Position numbers and translations under genes: made by a program. The notes under the pieces were generated by a model, which was given only the letters and a program-made list of their open reading frames with translations, was not told the DNA's origin and did not search any database. DNA of 64,000 nucleotides, taken from contig OY727096.1 in NCBI GenBank assembly GCA_963402885.1, positions 15,171,820 to 15,235,819 of the forward strand, in the 5' to 3' direction. This DNA comes from Antedon bifida (lineage: Eukaryota; Echinodermata; Crinoidea; Comatulida; Antedonidae). This document shows, piece by piece, positions 23,680 to 35,527 of the stretch (its first letter is position 1; the number at the start of each line of letters is the position of its first letter).

Positions 23680-25227
23680 TCATTCTCTTTTCTCAAATCC
23701 CAATTGGCAACCAGATGCTGGCATTATCCTTCCATTCTCATTGCAGGTCAGAGGAATAGGTGTTGTAGACACAGGCACAGGTCGATAATTTCTCAAAACA
23801 TACACTAATGCGAATTTCACCGTCATTAGTGCATATCTCATACCCACACAGTTCCGAGGCCCGTGACCAAATGGGATCCACGCCATCGGATGCCGCTTCT
23901 CCTTGTTTTCTTTGGTGAATCTATCTGGATCAAATTTCTCTGGATCCGGCCATATTTTTGGATCGTGATGTATTGCCCAGATTGGTATAGTAACATTGGT
24001 TCCCTTCTCAATAGTTAATCCATCATAAGTCCATGTCTCGTTACAAACTCTGTCTGTAAACACAGCTGGTGGATACATCCGTAAGGTTTCTTGTATGACT
24101 TGGTCAAGATAACATAGTTTAAATACAGTGTCATATGTTAGGTCACCTTCTTTCTTAATATTCTTTTCGATTTCTTCATATAATTTCTTTTCTACATCGG
24201 TATTAATCGCTAAAGCATATGAGGTAAGTGACAGGAGTGTGCTCGTGGCGTCATATCCGGCTAAGATGAAAGTTACAGCTTGCGCCATTAGTTCATCAGT
24301 TGTAAGACCTCGCTTGGTCGACTTATCTGGTTCTGCATCATCAAATTGAGTTATAAGACCATCGTCCTCTTCTTCTACGTCCATTTTATGAGAGTCAACC
24401 ATTAAGCTGATAAAATCTTTGCGATCAACTGAAGGATTGTCGTTAATACTTTTGACGATCTTTTCAGTTACATCTACAAAGAACTTCCTAGGTTCCATTG
24501 GCATAACATCAATCCCAATAGCCTCAAATATTTTTACTGATTTAGGGAACATCATGCCCAGGGCGAAAAGCCACATTCGTCCTCCGTTAATTAATGTATT
24601 CATATGTTTTATAAATGGACTATTTGGATCGTTCTGCGAATCTAACTTGAGTCCAAAATGTGTAATAGCTACTATGTCCATCATCGTACATCCGTATAAT
24701 TCCCTTACATTAGTCTCACTCTTTGAAGATGCTATTGCTTCAATCCTGTCAGACAATACCCGACATGCAGTATTTATAAGCGGTACCATACGTTTCATCA
24801 TCCCAGAACTAAAGGCAGGCGTAACCGTGCTCCGAATACGCTTCCATTCTTTCCCAGTCACAGCAAGTATACCTTTATCCAATGGCTTCATGTTGATATC
24901 TTCGAACACCCGGTGATCATGGAATGATGAGAAATCCTTGATTAGAATCTGTCGTAATTTATCAAGATCACCAACTATTAGCTGCGGCTTTCTCCCTTCA
25001 TACATACCCACGATTGGACCATACTCTGACATATATCTACTCTGTCCTTGATCCTTCCCATACTTAAAAAACATATCATAGCCGTTACCTATAAAAGGTA
25101 GAGGTTTAGGTCCAGGTATACCTCGAGTCTTCCAATAAGAGTAGTTCCACACGCCGTAAATGTACAGTAAGACCACGACTAACACAACAAGTATCAAAGT
25201 GGTTACATTAAGTCCAAGAAAGAACAT
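23680..25227 (-). CDS. CYP3A-like cytochrome P450, single exon (left copy)
   Basis: A 515-residue haem-thiolate monooxygenase expected in the ER membrane, oxidising lipophilic substrates with electrons from P450 reductase. N-terminal membrane anchor at about residues 7-27 (LNVTTLILVVLVVVLLYIYG), then the proline-rich hinge IPGPKPLPFIGN. I-helix AGYDATS has the oxygen-activating Thr. K-helix ETLR gives the ExxR motif, then FDPDRF and the haem loop FGHGPRNCVG with its Cys ligand near residue 460. Length and motifs fit CYP3/CYP4-like clan members, best CYP3A/thromboxane-synthase-like. There are no introns, unlike vertebrate CYP3A genes. Divergent from the copy at 27291-28838, to which it is nearly identical in the middle. 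Substrate unknown. Confidence 0.93.
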   Translation of the reverse strand: MFFLGLNVTTLILVVLVVVLLYIYGVWNYSYWKTRGIPGPKPLPFIGNGYDMFFKYGKDQGQSRYMSEYGPIVGMYEGRKPQLIVGDLDKLRQILIKDFSSFHDHRVFEDINMKPLDKGILAVTGKEWKRIRSTVTPAFSSGMMKRMVPLINTACRVLSDRIEAIASSKSETNVRELYGCTMMDIVAITHFGLKLDSQNDPNSPFIKHMNTLINGGRMWLFALGMMFPKSVKIFEAIGIDVMPMEPRKFFVDVTEKIVKSINDNPSVDRKDFISLMVDSHKMDVEEEDDGLITQFDDAEPDKSTKRGLTTDELMAQAVTFILAGYDATSTLLSLTSYALAINTDVEKKLYEEIEKNIKKEGDLTYDTVFKLCYLDQVIQETLRMYPPAVFTDRVCNETWTYDGLTIEKGTNVTIPIWAIHHDPKIWPDPEKFDPDRFTKENKEKRHPMAWIPFGHGPRNCVGMRYALMTVKFALVYVLRNYRPVPVSTTPIPLTCNENGRIMPASGCQLGFEKRE

Positions 25228-26114
25228 GTTGGTTTTTAATACTTTACGAGTATAGGCCTAAGTGGATGAGCTAGTGCGCCTGTAAAAAATGTCCAATCTT
25301 TAGCAGCAGGTCGACACTGCGAAAATCAATAACTACATGTATTGTATTACACAAAGGCATTATAATTATGTTTACAAACGGCACCAACCGTCTTTTCAAG
25401 TGATGCCCATAATCAAAGTTTAAACTTAACCTATAGATTCAGTGCTACATTATACATACATTATATTAATAAGAATAGACCAATACACAAACAATGCTAA
25501 ACAAATAGCTTTTACATACCGTACACGAAGTTTGAGCATTTAAAAGTTTAATTATTATTCTAGTAGATATATCATTACGAAAAAGTACCTTTTACAAAAA
25601 AGTATACATTGTTCACAAGTTAGTAATGCAATGGCGATACGGAAGATAAACAATTAAACAAGTCTGTTATTACACCCCCAGCCCCTCCCAACCTCACCCT
25701 TCTCTTTCAATTTATTTAATACAGTACAGCAATGTATGATTCAAACATTAAATTAGAAACAAATTCCATGTGTAGGTCTACATGAGTTATTGACATGGGT
25801 TTCAAATACGAAATTGTCAATGCTCGAGTCGGCGTTTAAGTACATAATATTATAAAACCATCCAAAAATGTTCACTCTCCATCAAATATTGCATTTAAAA
25901 ATATATTTAACTCAGAACTCATAGGCCTACATGTAAAAGCAAATTCGATTGCTTCATCTATGAAATGTTATATAGGCTAGACAATAAACACCATGTCTGA
26001 ATAACATTGTACTCTGTAAAAGCTAGCTGTTTGCTTATCATAGTTAGGATAATCACAAAGTCTATATATATTTTTGTTCATATCCACGAACGGGGGTAAG
26101 TCACATGTTTTTGA

Positions 26115-26345
26115 CCATATTTAATGAGGGTGATCCATCCAGAAATTGCTGATCATTAGGGTTCACAAGACAAACATAATTATACACAAGATGCTCTACA
26201 TAAACAAAGTCTTATTACAAGTCTTTGGGAGTGGAGTTGTAATTTTGTCCTTAGAAAAAATCCTGACATGTGATGGGACTTGAACCCAGGACCCGTGAAG
26301 TGGTAGCCAAGCATCATAACCACCAAGCCACAACTCCACTCCAAT
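26115..26345 (-). repeat. tRNA-derived SINE-1, best full copy
   Basis: Minus strand starts GGAGTGGAGTTGTGGCTTGG (A box in TGGCTTGGTGG), with B-box GGGTTCAAGTCCC about 45 bases on. The body includes AACTCCACTCCCAAAGACTT and the tail TGATCACCCTCATTAAATAT-like. Body or tail pieces recur at 33690-33765 and 55600-55690, and the head at 54190. Confidence 0.7.
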
Positions 26346-27164
26346 CTGTTGATCTATCCTTATATGGGCATCAGTGACGTATACATTAAACCGTTCGGTA
26401 ATTTCTATTAATAAATCATGTGTTGTAATAATAAACTAGGCCTATGCACGGGCACCACGTGTCAGAGTAGACCTCCCTTATATGGTCACCATCGGTTGAA
26501 ACGGCGTTCGTGATATCGAACAATTATAATATTAACTAAAAATAAATCATTAAATACCCAAAGTCCATTCGATCTCTTTTGTGTAAGTTATAATAATGGC
26601 TAAAAAGGCATAGATCTACATCGATAGCCCTTCAGCCATCTTTAATGTCGGATGGCACTCACACAATTGGCATTGAATTAATGAGGTTATAAAATCCTTG
26701 TTCAATCTTTGAATATTTGTGTCAAATTAGGTTTAGTCGAACTTATAGATATTACAATATGGTCAGGAATAGGCCTACAATTCATATTTAAGGCCTATAG
26801 AATTAATAGCATAGAAGGTCCTGATTACACTTTTCATAGCTAAATACTACAACAATTATAATTAATGAGTCAATCTTTCAATTTTCAAACGGAACAAGGT
26901 ACACGTCACAAGTTACAGGATAATACAACGTACATAATTGCGACATAGCATTGTTTTAGTTTCCGTAGCAATGTTATCTAATTATAGCTGTGATTTTTCT
27001 AAAAATTGTTTTTTGGAATTATATCATGTAATCTAGGGTCCTCTATTTACACATTTAGATTATTAATGCTGCTTCCTTATATGGGCATTGAAACGACGAT
27101 TAGTTCCGTTTGTGTAAACAATTACAATAACACAACGAGTTACTAGTCATCGAGATAACACCAA

Positions 27165-27182
27165 TGCCTATATATATACCCT
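27165..27182 (+). promoter_or_regulatory. Putative TATA box of the right P450
   Basis: CCTATATATATACCC lies about 110 bp upstream of the ATG at 27291, with ACCAATG shortly before it. Spacing suits a TATA promoter with a short 5' UTR. No equally clear TATA box was seen for the left copy. Confidence 0.5.
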
Positions 27183-27290
27183 TGCTGCAGGTTGAATGCA
27201 TTTATATTATTGGGTATAATTTAGCACAACATAAACGCGTCTCTAAATGCTATTACTATAGCTTAAATCAGTAACATATTAAAGACCAAA

Positions 27291-28838
27291 ATGTTCTTTC
27301 TTGGACTTAATGTAACCACTTTGATACTTGTTCTGTTAGTCGTGGTCTTACTGTACATTTACGGCGTGTGGAACTACTCTTATTGGAAGACTCGAGGTAT
27401 ACCTGGACCTAAACCTCTACCTTTTATAGGTAATGGTTATGATACGTTTGTCAAGTATGGAATGCATCAAGGACAAGGTAGATATATGTCAGAGTATGGT
27501 CCAATCGTGGGTATGTATGAAGGGAGAAAGCCGCAGCTAATAGTTGGTGATCTTGATAAATTACGACAGATTCTAATCAAGGATTTCTCATCCTTCCATA
27601 ATCACCGGGTGTTTGAAGATGTCAACATGAAGCCATTGGATAAAGGTTTAACTACTGTAACTGGGAAAGAATGGAAGCGTATTCGGAGCACGGTTACGCC
27701 TGCCTTTAGTTCTGGGATGATGAAACGTATGGTACCGCTTATAAATACTGCATGTCGAGTATTGTCTGACAGGATTGAAGCAATAGCGTCTTCAAAGAGT
27801 GAGACTAATGTAAGGGAATTGTACGGATGTACGATGATGGACATAGTAGCTATTACACATTTTGGACTCAAGTTAGATTCGCAGAACGATCCAAATAGTC
27901 CCTTTATAAAACATATGAATACATTCCTTAACGGAGGACGAGTGTGGCTTTTCGCCATTATTATGATGTTCCCAAAATCAGCAAAATTCTTTGAAGCTAT
28001 TGGGTTTAACATTCTGCCAATGGAACCCGTTAAGTTCTTTGTAGATGTAACTGAACAGATTATCCAAAGTATTAAGGACAATCCTTCAGTTGATCGCAAA
28101 GATTTTATCAGCTTAATGGTTGACTCTCATAAAATGGACGTAGAAGAAGAGGACGATGGTCTTATAACTCAATTTGATGATGCAGAACCAGATAAGTCGA
28201 CCAAGCGAGGTCTTACAACTGATGAACTAATGGCGCAAGCTGTAACTTTCATCTTAGCCGGATATGACGCCACGAGCACACTCCTGTCACTTACCTCATA
28301 TGCTTTAGCGATTAATACCGATGTAGAAAAGAAATTATATGAAGAAATCGAAAAGAATATTGAGAAAGAAGGTGACCTAACATATGACACTGTATTTAAA
28401 CTATGTTATCTTGACCAAGTCATACAAGAAACCTTACGGATGTATCCACCAGCTGTGTTTACAGACAGAGTTTGTAACGAGACATGGACTTATGATGGAT
28501 TAACTATTGAAAAGGGAACCAATGTTACTATACCAATCTGGGCAATACATCACGATACAAAAATATGGCCGGATCCAGAGAAATTTGACCCAGATAGATT
28601 CACCAAAGAAAACAAGGAGAAGCGGCATCCGATGGCGTGGATCCCATTTGGTCACGGGCCTCGGAACTGTGTGGGTATGAGATATGTACTAATGACGGTG
28701 AAATTCTCTTTAGTGCATATTTTGAGAAATTATCGCCCCGTGCCTGTGTCTACAACACCTATTCCTCTGACCTCCAAGGAACTTGGAAGGATAATGCCCA
28801 TATCTGGTTTCCAATTGGGATTTGAGAAAAGAGAATAA
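27291..28838 (+). CDS. CYP3A-like cytochrome P450, single exon (right copy)
   Basis: 515 residues, same length as the left copy, with all P450 signatures: N-terminal anchor, IPGPKPLPFIGN, AGYDATS, ETLR, FDPDRF and FGHGPRNCVG. Differences from the left copy cluster near residues 50-60 (DTFVKYGMHQ versus DMFFKYGKDQ), 110-122, 212-270 and the C-terminus. Long stretches between are identical at protein level with only a few silent base changes. That pattern fits recent duplication with gene conversion or unequal selection. Both copies look intact. Its 3' end faces CCP110 tail-to-tail across about 545 bp. Confidence 0.93.
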   Translation: MFFLGLNVTTLILVLLVVVLLYIYGVWNYSYWKTRGIPGPKPLPFIGNGYDTFVKYGMHQGQGRYMSEYGPIVGMYEGRKPQLIVGDLDKLRQILIKDFSSFHNHRVFEDVNMKPLDKGLTTVTGKEWKRIRSTVTPAFSSGMMKRMVPLINTACRVLSDRIEAIASSKSETNVRELYGCTMMDIVAITHFGLKLDSQNDPNSPFIKHMNTFLNGGRVWLFAIIMMFPKSAKFFEAIGFNILPMEPVKFFVDVTEQIIQSIKDNPSVDRKDFISLMVDSHKMDVEEEDDGLITQFDDAEPDKSTKRGLTTDELMAQAVTFILAGYDATSTLLSLTSYALAINTDVEKKLYEEIEKNIEKEGDLTYDTVFKLCYLDQVIQETLRMYPPAVFTDRVCNETWTYDGLTIEKGTNVTIPIWAIHHDTKIWPDPEKFDPDRFTKENKEKRHPMAWIPFGHGPRNCVGMRYVLMTVKFSLVHILRNYRPVPVSTTPIPLTSKELGRIMPISGFQLGFEKRE

Positions 28839-29383
28839 CAATAATAATTCATAGTTAAGGATAAAATACTAAAATAAATTGATTAATAATGTACTGTATT
28901 ACAATTTCTCTACGGACAGTAAATTACAGACATACACATAAAATCGGACTTTGTCCAAAACAAAAGAAATTGTATGTTTTATTAAACTAAAAAATATTTT
29001 TAATTAGTTTGATATAATTTGTTTAATAATTACTAATTTGAATGCCTAAATTAATTACATTCATAATTTTATTGCCATTTTGATTTAAATAAAGCATTAC
29101 ATTTGGATCACTCATTCAGTATTGAAAAATAATGTCAACAAAACATTTTGTTTAACAGTTTCAGTGCCTTTGCCGTGACATCAAATAACTCAATCATGAT
29201 GGAGATAGGTACTATTGTACAATTTTGTTTTTGTTAAAAATAATAAATAAATAAAGCATTGATATGATTGTGTTTGTTTTTCTTTATGACACCAATAATA
29301 AATACAGAAATGGAAACATTTCAATTCTATGATTTAAACAATGTATGTTTGTTTTGATTATGACTAATGTAACCATTTTGATT
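28839..29383. other. Convergent 3' region between P450 and CCP110
   Basis: AT-rich. An AATAAA-like signal lies shortly after the P450 stop (about 28875) and others at 29085-29095 and 29245-29260. No gene or named repeat was recognised. Confidence 0.4.
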
Positions 29384-32300
29384 CTATGATTTCAACGATG
29401 TCTGTGTTGACCTCCTTGATGCTGCAGACATTGGTCTTGAGAATGGGTGTGCGGTCTTTCTAACATTCCTTGATGGAGACCTTGTCTTGGAGACGACACC
29501 AGATTTCACTTTTACTGACTTGTTTAGGCTCCTTAACTTTCTGAAATTTAATTAAATAAAAAATAGTTTAAATACTTTTAATATATTTCTGCGCAGCATA
29601 TTTTTCTACCCTTGTCACAAACCCTACAACTTAATGGTTTGTCTCATTATTGTGCCTTTTTTTCTTTATTAATATTATAATACTTACTTATCCTCTACAT
29701 TTTCTTTATGGCTAGGTAAATTGCTCTTTCCTTTTATTCCTCTTGTTTGCATGTGTTTATAGTCGGCAGGTGGCGCTGTTTGTGGGCGACCAAATACTTT
29801 CGTTTCTGCAGTTCTACAAAAGAAACCCCGGCAAAACATTTTAATTACTACTACTATTTCAGTCATTTTTTATGTTTTGTTCGTCACAATTTAAAGGTAG
29901 GCAAGTCATGGAGCTCATAGGGTACAATACATTTTATATATAAAAAACAACCACTGCCAAGCACTTATAAGTCAATACAAAAGGAAATGTGTTTGTCCAT
30001 GGGGTGCAGACCAACCACCATTTAATATCTACAAGGTGGCCTTTTATTATCTACTATAAATTGTGTACGAAAAGCTTTTTTATAAATTGCTACCATATGC
30101 GCACGACATAACTCTGAATTCGGCACAGAATATGGTGTATACATAGAATATTTTTCAAAACTATTATATTTGTTCAATGGTTTATTTCAAAATATACCTA
30201 CGTTTCCTAAGATAGTTAGTATTGTGTTTACCTCATTTGCTGTCTTCGTTCCATTGCTTTACGAGTCGCAGTTGATATTTTTTGGCCTTGCTCTTTATTT
30301 GTCTAAAAATTAAATTGAAATTTATTTATTTACCTTATCATCAATTTGTACAATACAGTCATAAAAGAATTTTTGTAGGAAAAACAAACAAATTCCAAGG
30401 GAGACGAAAATAGCAAAGCTTGCATATAAATATAAAAATAAATAAACAAATTAAATGAATAACTAAATAAAAAAGTGCTTATTTTATGTGTAATTTTATA
30501 CTGGTTTTGAAGAGTAGGTAGAACATTCTTTGATCAATATATCATATTTATTGTATATAAATCCAAAGGCAAATTACTGAAAATAATGACAATGCTGTGG
30601 GTATCAGTGGCTGGATCTCAATGGAGATACAAAATAAAATAAACAAAAAGCCAAAGCCAGAAAAATTAGCGGAGCTTTGGGTAACACTAGCCTTCATAAT
30701 ATATTTATTTTATATTATTATATTAAATTTAATGTTATTAAATTAGAATGTAATGTTCTTGATTAATTTTTGTTATACATTTATATTTACTATTACTTAA
30801 GAAAGAAAAGGGTATGATAAATTTCTTAAGGAACAATAAAATCTGTATCCGATACCTTAGATTTGTCCAGATTCAAAAGTCTTTGATGGGCGATGATTGC
30901 CATTCTTTCAGTAACTGACACATCAAAGAAGATGTCATGCAGTTCAAACTGTGCTGCCCGCAACTGCAACATAAAAAAACAGCTTTAAATACATTTGGTT
31001 GCTGCTTGCATACAGTGGTACACCCTTGATTTAAAAGAGGGGTTGCTGGAATAAAGATTGCTAGAAACTTGTTTAAAGTTTAAATTTTAAAATTGTTATT
31101 GAATGCATAGATTTTCTACCAATGATTTTAACTGTCCATAAAATTATTAAGAATTTTTAATATAAACTAACCTGTGAAAAAACTCTATTAGCTAGCACTG
31201 TGTCTGAACTTGATAAAACCCCTCTCTTGACTGGTGTCTCAGTTTGAAATTGCCATATAAATTGCCACATGTCCTACAAATACAAATTGAAAACTACATA
31301 AAAAATCATTTGAAAAAGCAGTATTACTATTACTAGGGAACCAGTTTTTTAAATTTAATTTTGGACAATTTTTTTTTCAACTAATGTTCTCAGTTTTAAC
31401 AGTTTTCCAAGATGAAATTAATGTTGTTACCTTTATTGTTCTAATAATTGATTGCACTTTATCTGTCTTCATCAACTTCCTCGTTAGGTAACCCTTAGAA
31501 ACAGCAGAAACCTTGTTAAAAGGTGTATCATTATGAACCTAAAGAAGATTGAAAATAGCAGATATAGTAGATGTAAATCTGGAGTAATGTAAACAAATAA
31601 CATATACATTAAGGTTATTATTAGGCTAGGACATTACAAGAAGTAAACATGTCAGGACATTACAAGAAGTAAACATGTCCCAAAACATAGACTTACTTTC
31701 ATATTTTGTATTGTTGGTGCCTTCCATTTTGGAATGTGTCTATCATCATCATTAGTAGAAAAGCTTGAATGATCACATGCTTGATAACCTGTGCTATCTG
31801 ATACCAAAGAAGAGCTATGATCAATCACTCTATGTGTTGAAAAAGAAAGTTCTACAAATTTTGCATCAAGTCCTACATGATCAGAACTCTGGTCTTCTGC
31901 AACAGTCATCTGTGATTCTATACGATTTCTATCATGCATTTGTTTTTCCAAATCTGCCATCTCCTCATGCATTTTCTGCTGTTGCAATTGTTGCTGTTCC
32001 ATAAGAGATCGTAGTTGTCTTTGTTGTTCTTCCATCATTGTCTTTTGCATAGTCTCCAGAAGATCCATTTGTTGCTGCAGATAACTCACACTTGTCTCAG
32101 ATTCATGGTCAAATCCTTTCGCATCGAACATTGTTTGTTCACCAACTGCATCAGTACATTGCACTTTGGTCTTGGAGAAGTCATCTTTACTTTCAGTCTT
32201 AGTACTTTTAATTTCCAAATCAATATTGCTCTTAAAGTCATCTCCTTGTCCATCAGGAGACGCTTTCTGGTTTGAAATTCTCTCATCTGGTTCTTGAGAG

Positions 32301-33923
32301 GAATCCCGATAGTCCCGATCAGACAAGTCAAGAACTCTTCGTACTGACTTTGATTGGGTTTGACCTTGAATATGGGGTGCTCGGTTTTGAGCCTGTGCCT
32401 CAAGAAGTGCTGGTGAAGGATGATCCAATGTGTAAGAGTTCCTTCTCACATGTGATGGAGTTGGCGTCGATCCTTCAGTATTTTCTAAATCAGTCTGATA
32501 ATCATGTGGCATGTTCCACGGTTCTGAAACTTCATAGAGGGTTGAGCAGGTGCTTTCAGTTACAAGACTGATTGGGAGAGTACAGGATTGACCCAGGGTG
32601 TCTAAAACGCTACTCTCTGTTGTTGAAACGATCACGCTATCAGCTGTTTTATCTTCGTCCATATCATCATTCAGTTTTGTATGTAATTGGTCTGAATTCA
32701 ATCTGGTATTCTGTGATAATACTGTGGATACATCTGGAGTTGATGATGGCCCAGGAGTCGGTAATGAAGAATATTCACCAAGATAATTCCTTAAAGTTTC
32801 AGAATCGCTAACACTCTCTCTAACTCTTTCAAAATCCAAACTATCTTGTACACTTGGAAAATTCCTTGATAAATTATCAGAACTTTGTGAGTCTCCAGCA
32901 AGAATAGTAATCGAATCAAGCTCTTGACCGACAACACCTCTTGCAGGAACTACTGTCGGTAACAGACAACTGTTGTCAGTGCCGCTACTGCTTGATGAAG
33001 CCACTTCTTTAGGGGTAAGACAGTCACTTGTGATGTTAGGTGGTGATGGTTGCTCTAGGATTTTGCAATCTGGTTTGTCACTAGTTATTCCATCAACTGG
33101 TGAGGTCAGTTCACTTCCACTAGTACTTAGTATGACTATCGATGTATTTGATTCATGAGTGTTGTCTTTTTTCATGACATTAGTGCCATGTTTATCATCT
33201 TCAGTGCTTGATAATATTATCTGCAAAGACTGTTGACCCAATTGCACAATTTCTTTTGGTTTCAAGTTTAGATTAGAAACAGCTTGGGTTTCTTGAGGTG
33301 TTCTTTTATCCTGCAAAGTATGAAATACTTTTTTATTTAAATACAACATGTGAGGATGCAGAAGGAGGTGTACAATGCATTGGAGGTCCACAATGCATTG
33401 CAAAATCTACTTTTTGCATAAAAAATAAATCCTTATGTAATGTCTTACATCTATGTTGTCCACTATAGCCTGTACTTTATCAATCAATTTCTGTTTTCGG
33501 TATTTTTCAATGGCTTCCTGTTTCTGTACTGCTAAATTTCGGTAAGCAACCATCTCTTTTCGTTTTTTATCGGTCATCTGAAAAAAAAAACACCACAAAA
33601 TCACAAATATATTGGTAGTAGCCATATTTTGTACAGTTAAAAAGTTGCACATAAAAAAAAAATAAAATTTGTTGGGATTGAAGAATATTCACAGTTGTAG
33701 TCCTTTCCAGTAAATAAACAGCAAATGCTGGATGGATCACCCTCATTAAATATGGTTAAAATAAAAATAAATAAAATAAATAAATACTTACCAGTGGTGG
33801 TATAATTGGACAGCCATTAATTTTAAATGTAGAAACAAACGTCAAACTTGCTTGTTCAGTTTCATGATCAGATTCAATTGCAAGTCGTTGGTAAAGATCA
33901 AGAAGTCTCTGAATTTCCTCCAT
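29384..33923 (-). CDS. CCP110: CCP110 (centriolar coiled-coil protein CP110), complete, 9 exons
   Basis: CP110 caps the distal end of centrioles, limits their length and blocks premature ciliogenesis, working with CEP97 and calmodulin in vertebrates. Exons (5' to 3'): 33792-33923, 33449-33577, 31697-33310, 31431-31538, 31172-31273, 30856-30963, 30232-30302, 29688-29813, 29384-29540. They total 2,547 nt in one frame, 848 aa plus stop (human about 1,000). N-terminus MEEIQRLL resembles human MEEYEKFC; exon 2 has KRKEM and VQAIVDNID (human VQEILDNVQ). The 1.6-kb exon is Ser/Thr-rich with a Gln/Glu coiled coil (EEQQRQLRSLMEQQQLQQQK). The C-terminal exons hold the best match: VSKGYLTRKLMKTDK, PVKRGVLSSSD and LRAAQFELHDIFFDV. 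Exon calls are by homology and splice signals. Confidence 0.93.
30540..30640. repeat. Dispersed repeat shared with a TSC2 intron
   Basis: The GGGTATCAGTGGCTGGATCT block and flanks match 14560-14655. In the CCP110 intron between exons 30232-30302 and 30856-30963. Confidence 0.5.
33680..33770 (+). repeat. SINE-1 tail fragment in CCP110 intron 1
   Basis: GGATGGATCACCCTCATTAA followed by an AATAAAT-rich tail. The same block is in the SINE at 26115-26345 (opposite orientation there). Confidence 0.5.
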
Positions 33924-34511
33924 TTTCTTTATACAGTATAATAAACAAAAGCAAAAAAAAATAGTTTGATATATTTAATCTATCTGTGGAATTTTGTTTA
34001 AACAAGCACGAATGTGTGATACTCGGGGTACAGCAAAAGAAGCTGTAATGACGTCATAAGACCGGATGTAACGTCAAATACACATCAAATACGGCTATAC
34101 GGTACCATCTTCGAGACGTCATATGGCTGCATTCGGTTTGAAAATTAAAAATCCGGCTCTATAGCTTTGAGGACATGTCCCTGTAGTATATTCATGCCAA
34201 ATCCCAGCTCAATACTACAACGAATAAGGGAGTAGTACTTTTAAAATCGCACTTTTTACTTAATAGTGGAGGAAGAAGAGGAGGAGAAAATGAGTAAGTC
34301 CTAGACTCGGGTACCCAGAGTAAAAAGAAATACCTTTAGATTTGGGTGGCTCTACTACTAAACTCTCATAATAATTACCAACTAAGCAGCCCCATCTATC
34401 TAGGCTAGCCCAACGTAGTCGACTGTCTCATTCAGCCGGGGCTGCCTTGGCTTGGCCCCTACTACGACACTTTACTGGCTGTGTTCTGTTGTTAATGTTA
34501 GACCTGTCCTA
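33924..34511. promoter_or_regulatory. CCP110 upstream region
   Basis: Directly upstream of the CCP110 ATG (minus strand). It contains several TGACGTCA-like sites ('AATGACGTCATAAG', 'GAGACGTCATATGG' near 34048-34125), which resemble CRE motifs, but no clear TATA box. Promoter role is inferred from position only. Confidence 0.35.
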
Positions 34512-34520
34512 CTTTCTAGG

Positions 34521-35189
34521 ATTGACAGACGATCGTGGCCAAGGACAATCGGGGCCAGATCGGTGTTTTTTTAAAGACGATCGGGTACCAACGTGTGTGG
34601 ACGTTCAGGCTCAACTGTGTGGACAATCGGGCCAATATAATTAGACGATCAGGCCCATTATAAAAAAGGGAAGACGATCGGGTCCACGAAAACGAATTGG
34701 ATTTATTATTTATTGTTCACCATAAAATAAATTAAGAAGGGTGTTCTTGCCACGAATTTGTGATACAAATGTAATAAACTATGTACATGAGCGTATTATT
34801 AATAGAGGTGGTCCAGTGTGCAGCACATCAACACGTTAAAATATTCAATGTTGTATATAAAAATTGTTTATTCCAACTTTTTGACGTGTAGCGTTTAGGC
34901 TTAAAGTTATTGCGATATTACGACATTGTTACTGTCCGATATGCTTTAAGTTGTTTATCAGCGTTCTAAACAGGTATAAATTTAATTTTCATTTGATTAT
35001 AGGCATATTTCATTTATTTAACATGTTTTAAGATAAATCCATCCTCACCAATTATAAACTAGCCTAGCCTAGATGGAACGGATTTACAAACGATACACTT
35101 GGCTATCGGCCCCAATGTTAAGACTATCGGGCCCAACGATTAAGACTATCGGGCCCAACGCCTAAGGCGATCGGGCCCGTCTGTTCACC
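34521..35189. mobile_element. Foldback element FB3 with 'GACGATCGGGCCC' repeats
   Basis: 669 bp with several copies of CGATCGGGCCC/GACAATCGGG at both ends in opposite orientation (34525-34690 and 35090-35185). Ends ATTGACAGACGATCG and the inverse of GGTGAACAGACGGGCCC. The 9-bp direct repeat CTTTCTAGG flanks it at 34512-34520 and 35190-35198. AT-rich centre, no coding. Confidence 0.82.
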
Positions 35190-35527
35190 CTTTCTAGGCC
35201 TTTTCTAGGGCCTCTAGCTAGGGGAGGAGATCCCTAGGGGATGAGATCCCTAGGGGATGATTAGCCTACTACGCTAGGCCTAACAGGCTACGGCTTAGTA
35301 TAGATAATAGGCCCTAGTTAGCTGCAATTAATCGAGGTTAGGTTTTTGGATGGAAGAGCTCAGGCTGAGGCTAATCCTACACATGTAACTTTTGTTCCTT
35401 ATTTTACTCTTATACAGTATTTACCTTTATATAAATGTATTTTTACGTTTTAATTCCATTTATATTACTAATTAGCCGCGAGTTGTGTCGTGTCATGATA
35501 AACAACATTCCACTCTCCAACCAACCA

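Larger units (their letters stand above)
25228..27290. other. Shared divergent upstream region of the two P450 genes
   Basis: About 2.06 kb between the two start codons, AT-rich. It holds a SINE (26115-26345) and no other recognised gene. The two halves are not obvious inverse copies, so the duplicated block probably begins close to the coding regions. Confidence 0.5.

Noticed and set aside
24419-24916. 165-codon antisense frame, mirrored at 27602-28099
   Set aside because: Shadow of the P450 coding strand, kept in both copies only because the P450s are near-identical there.
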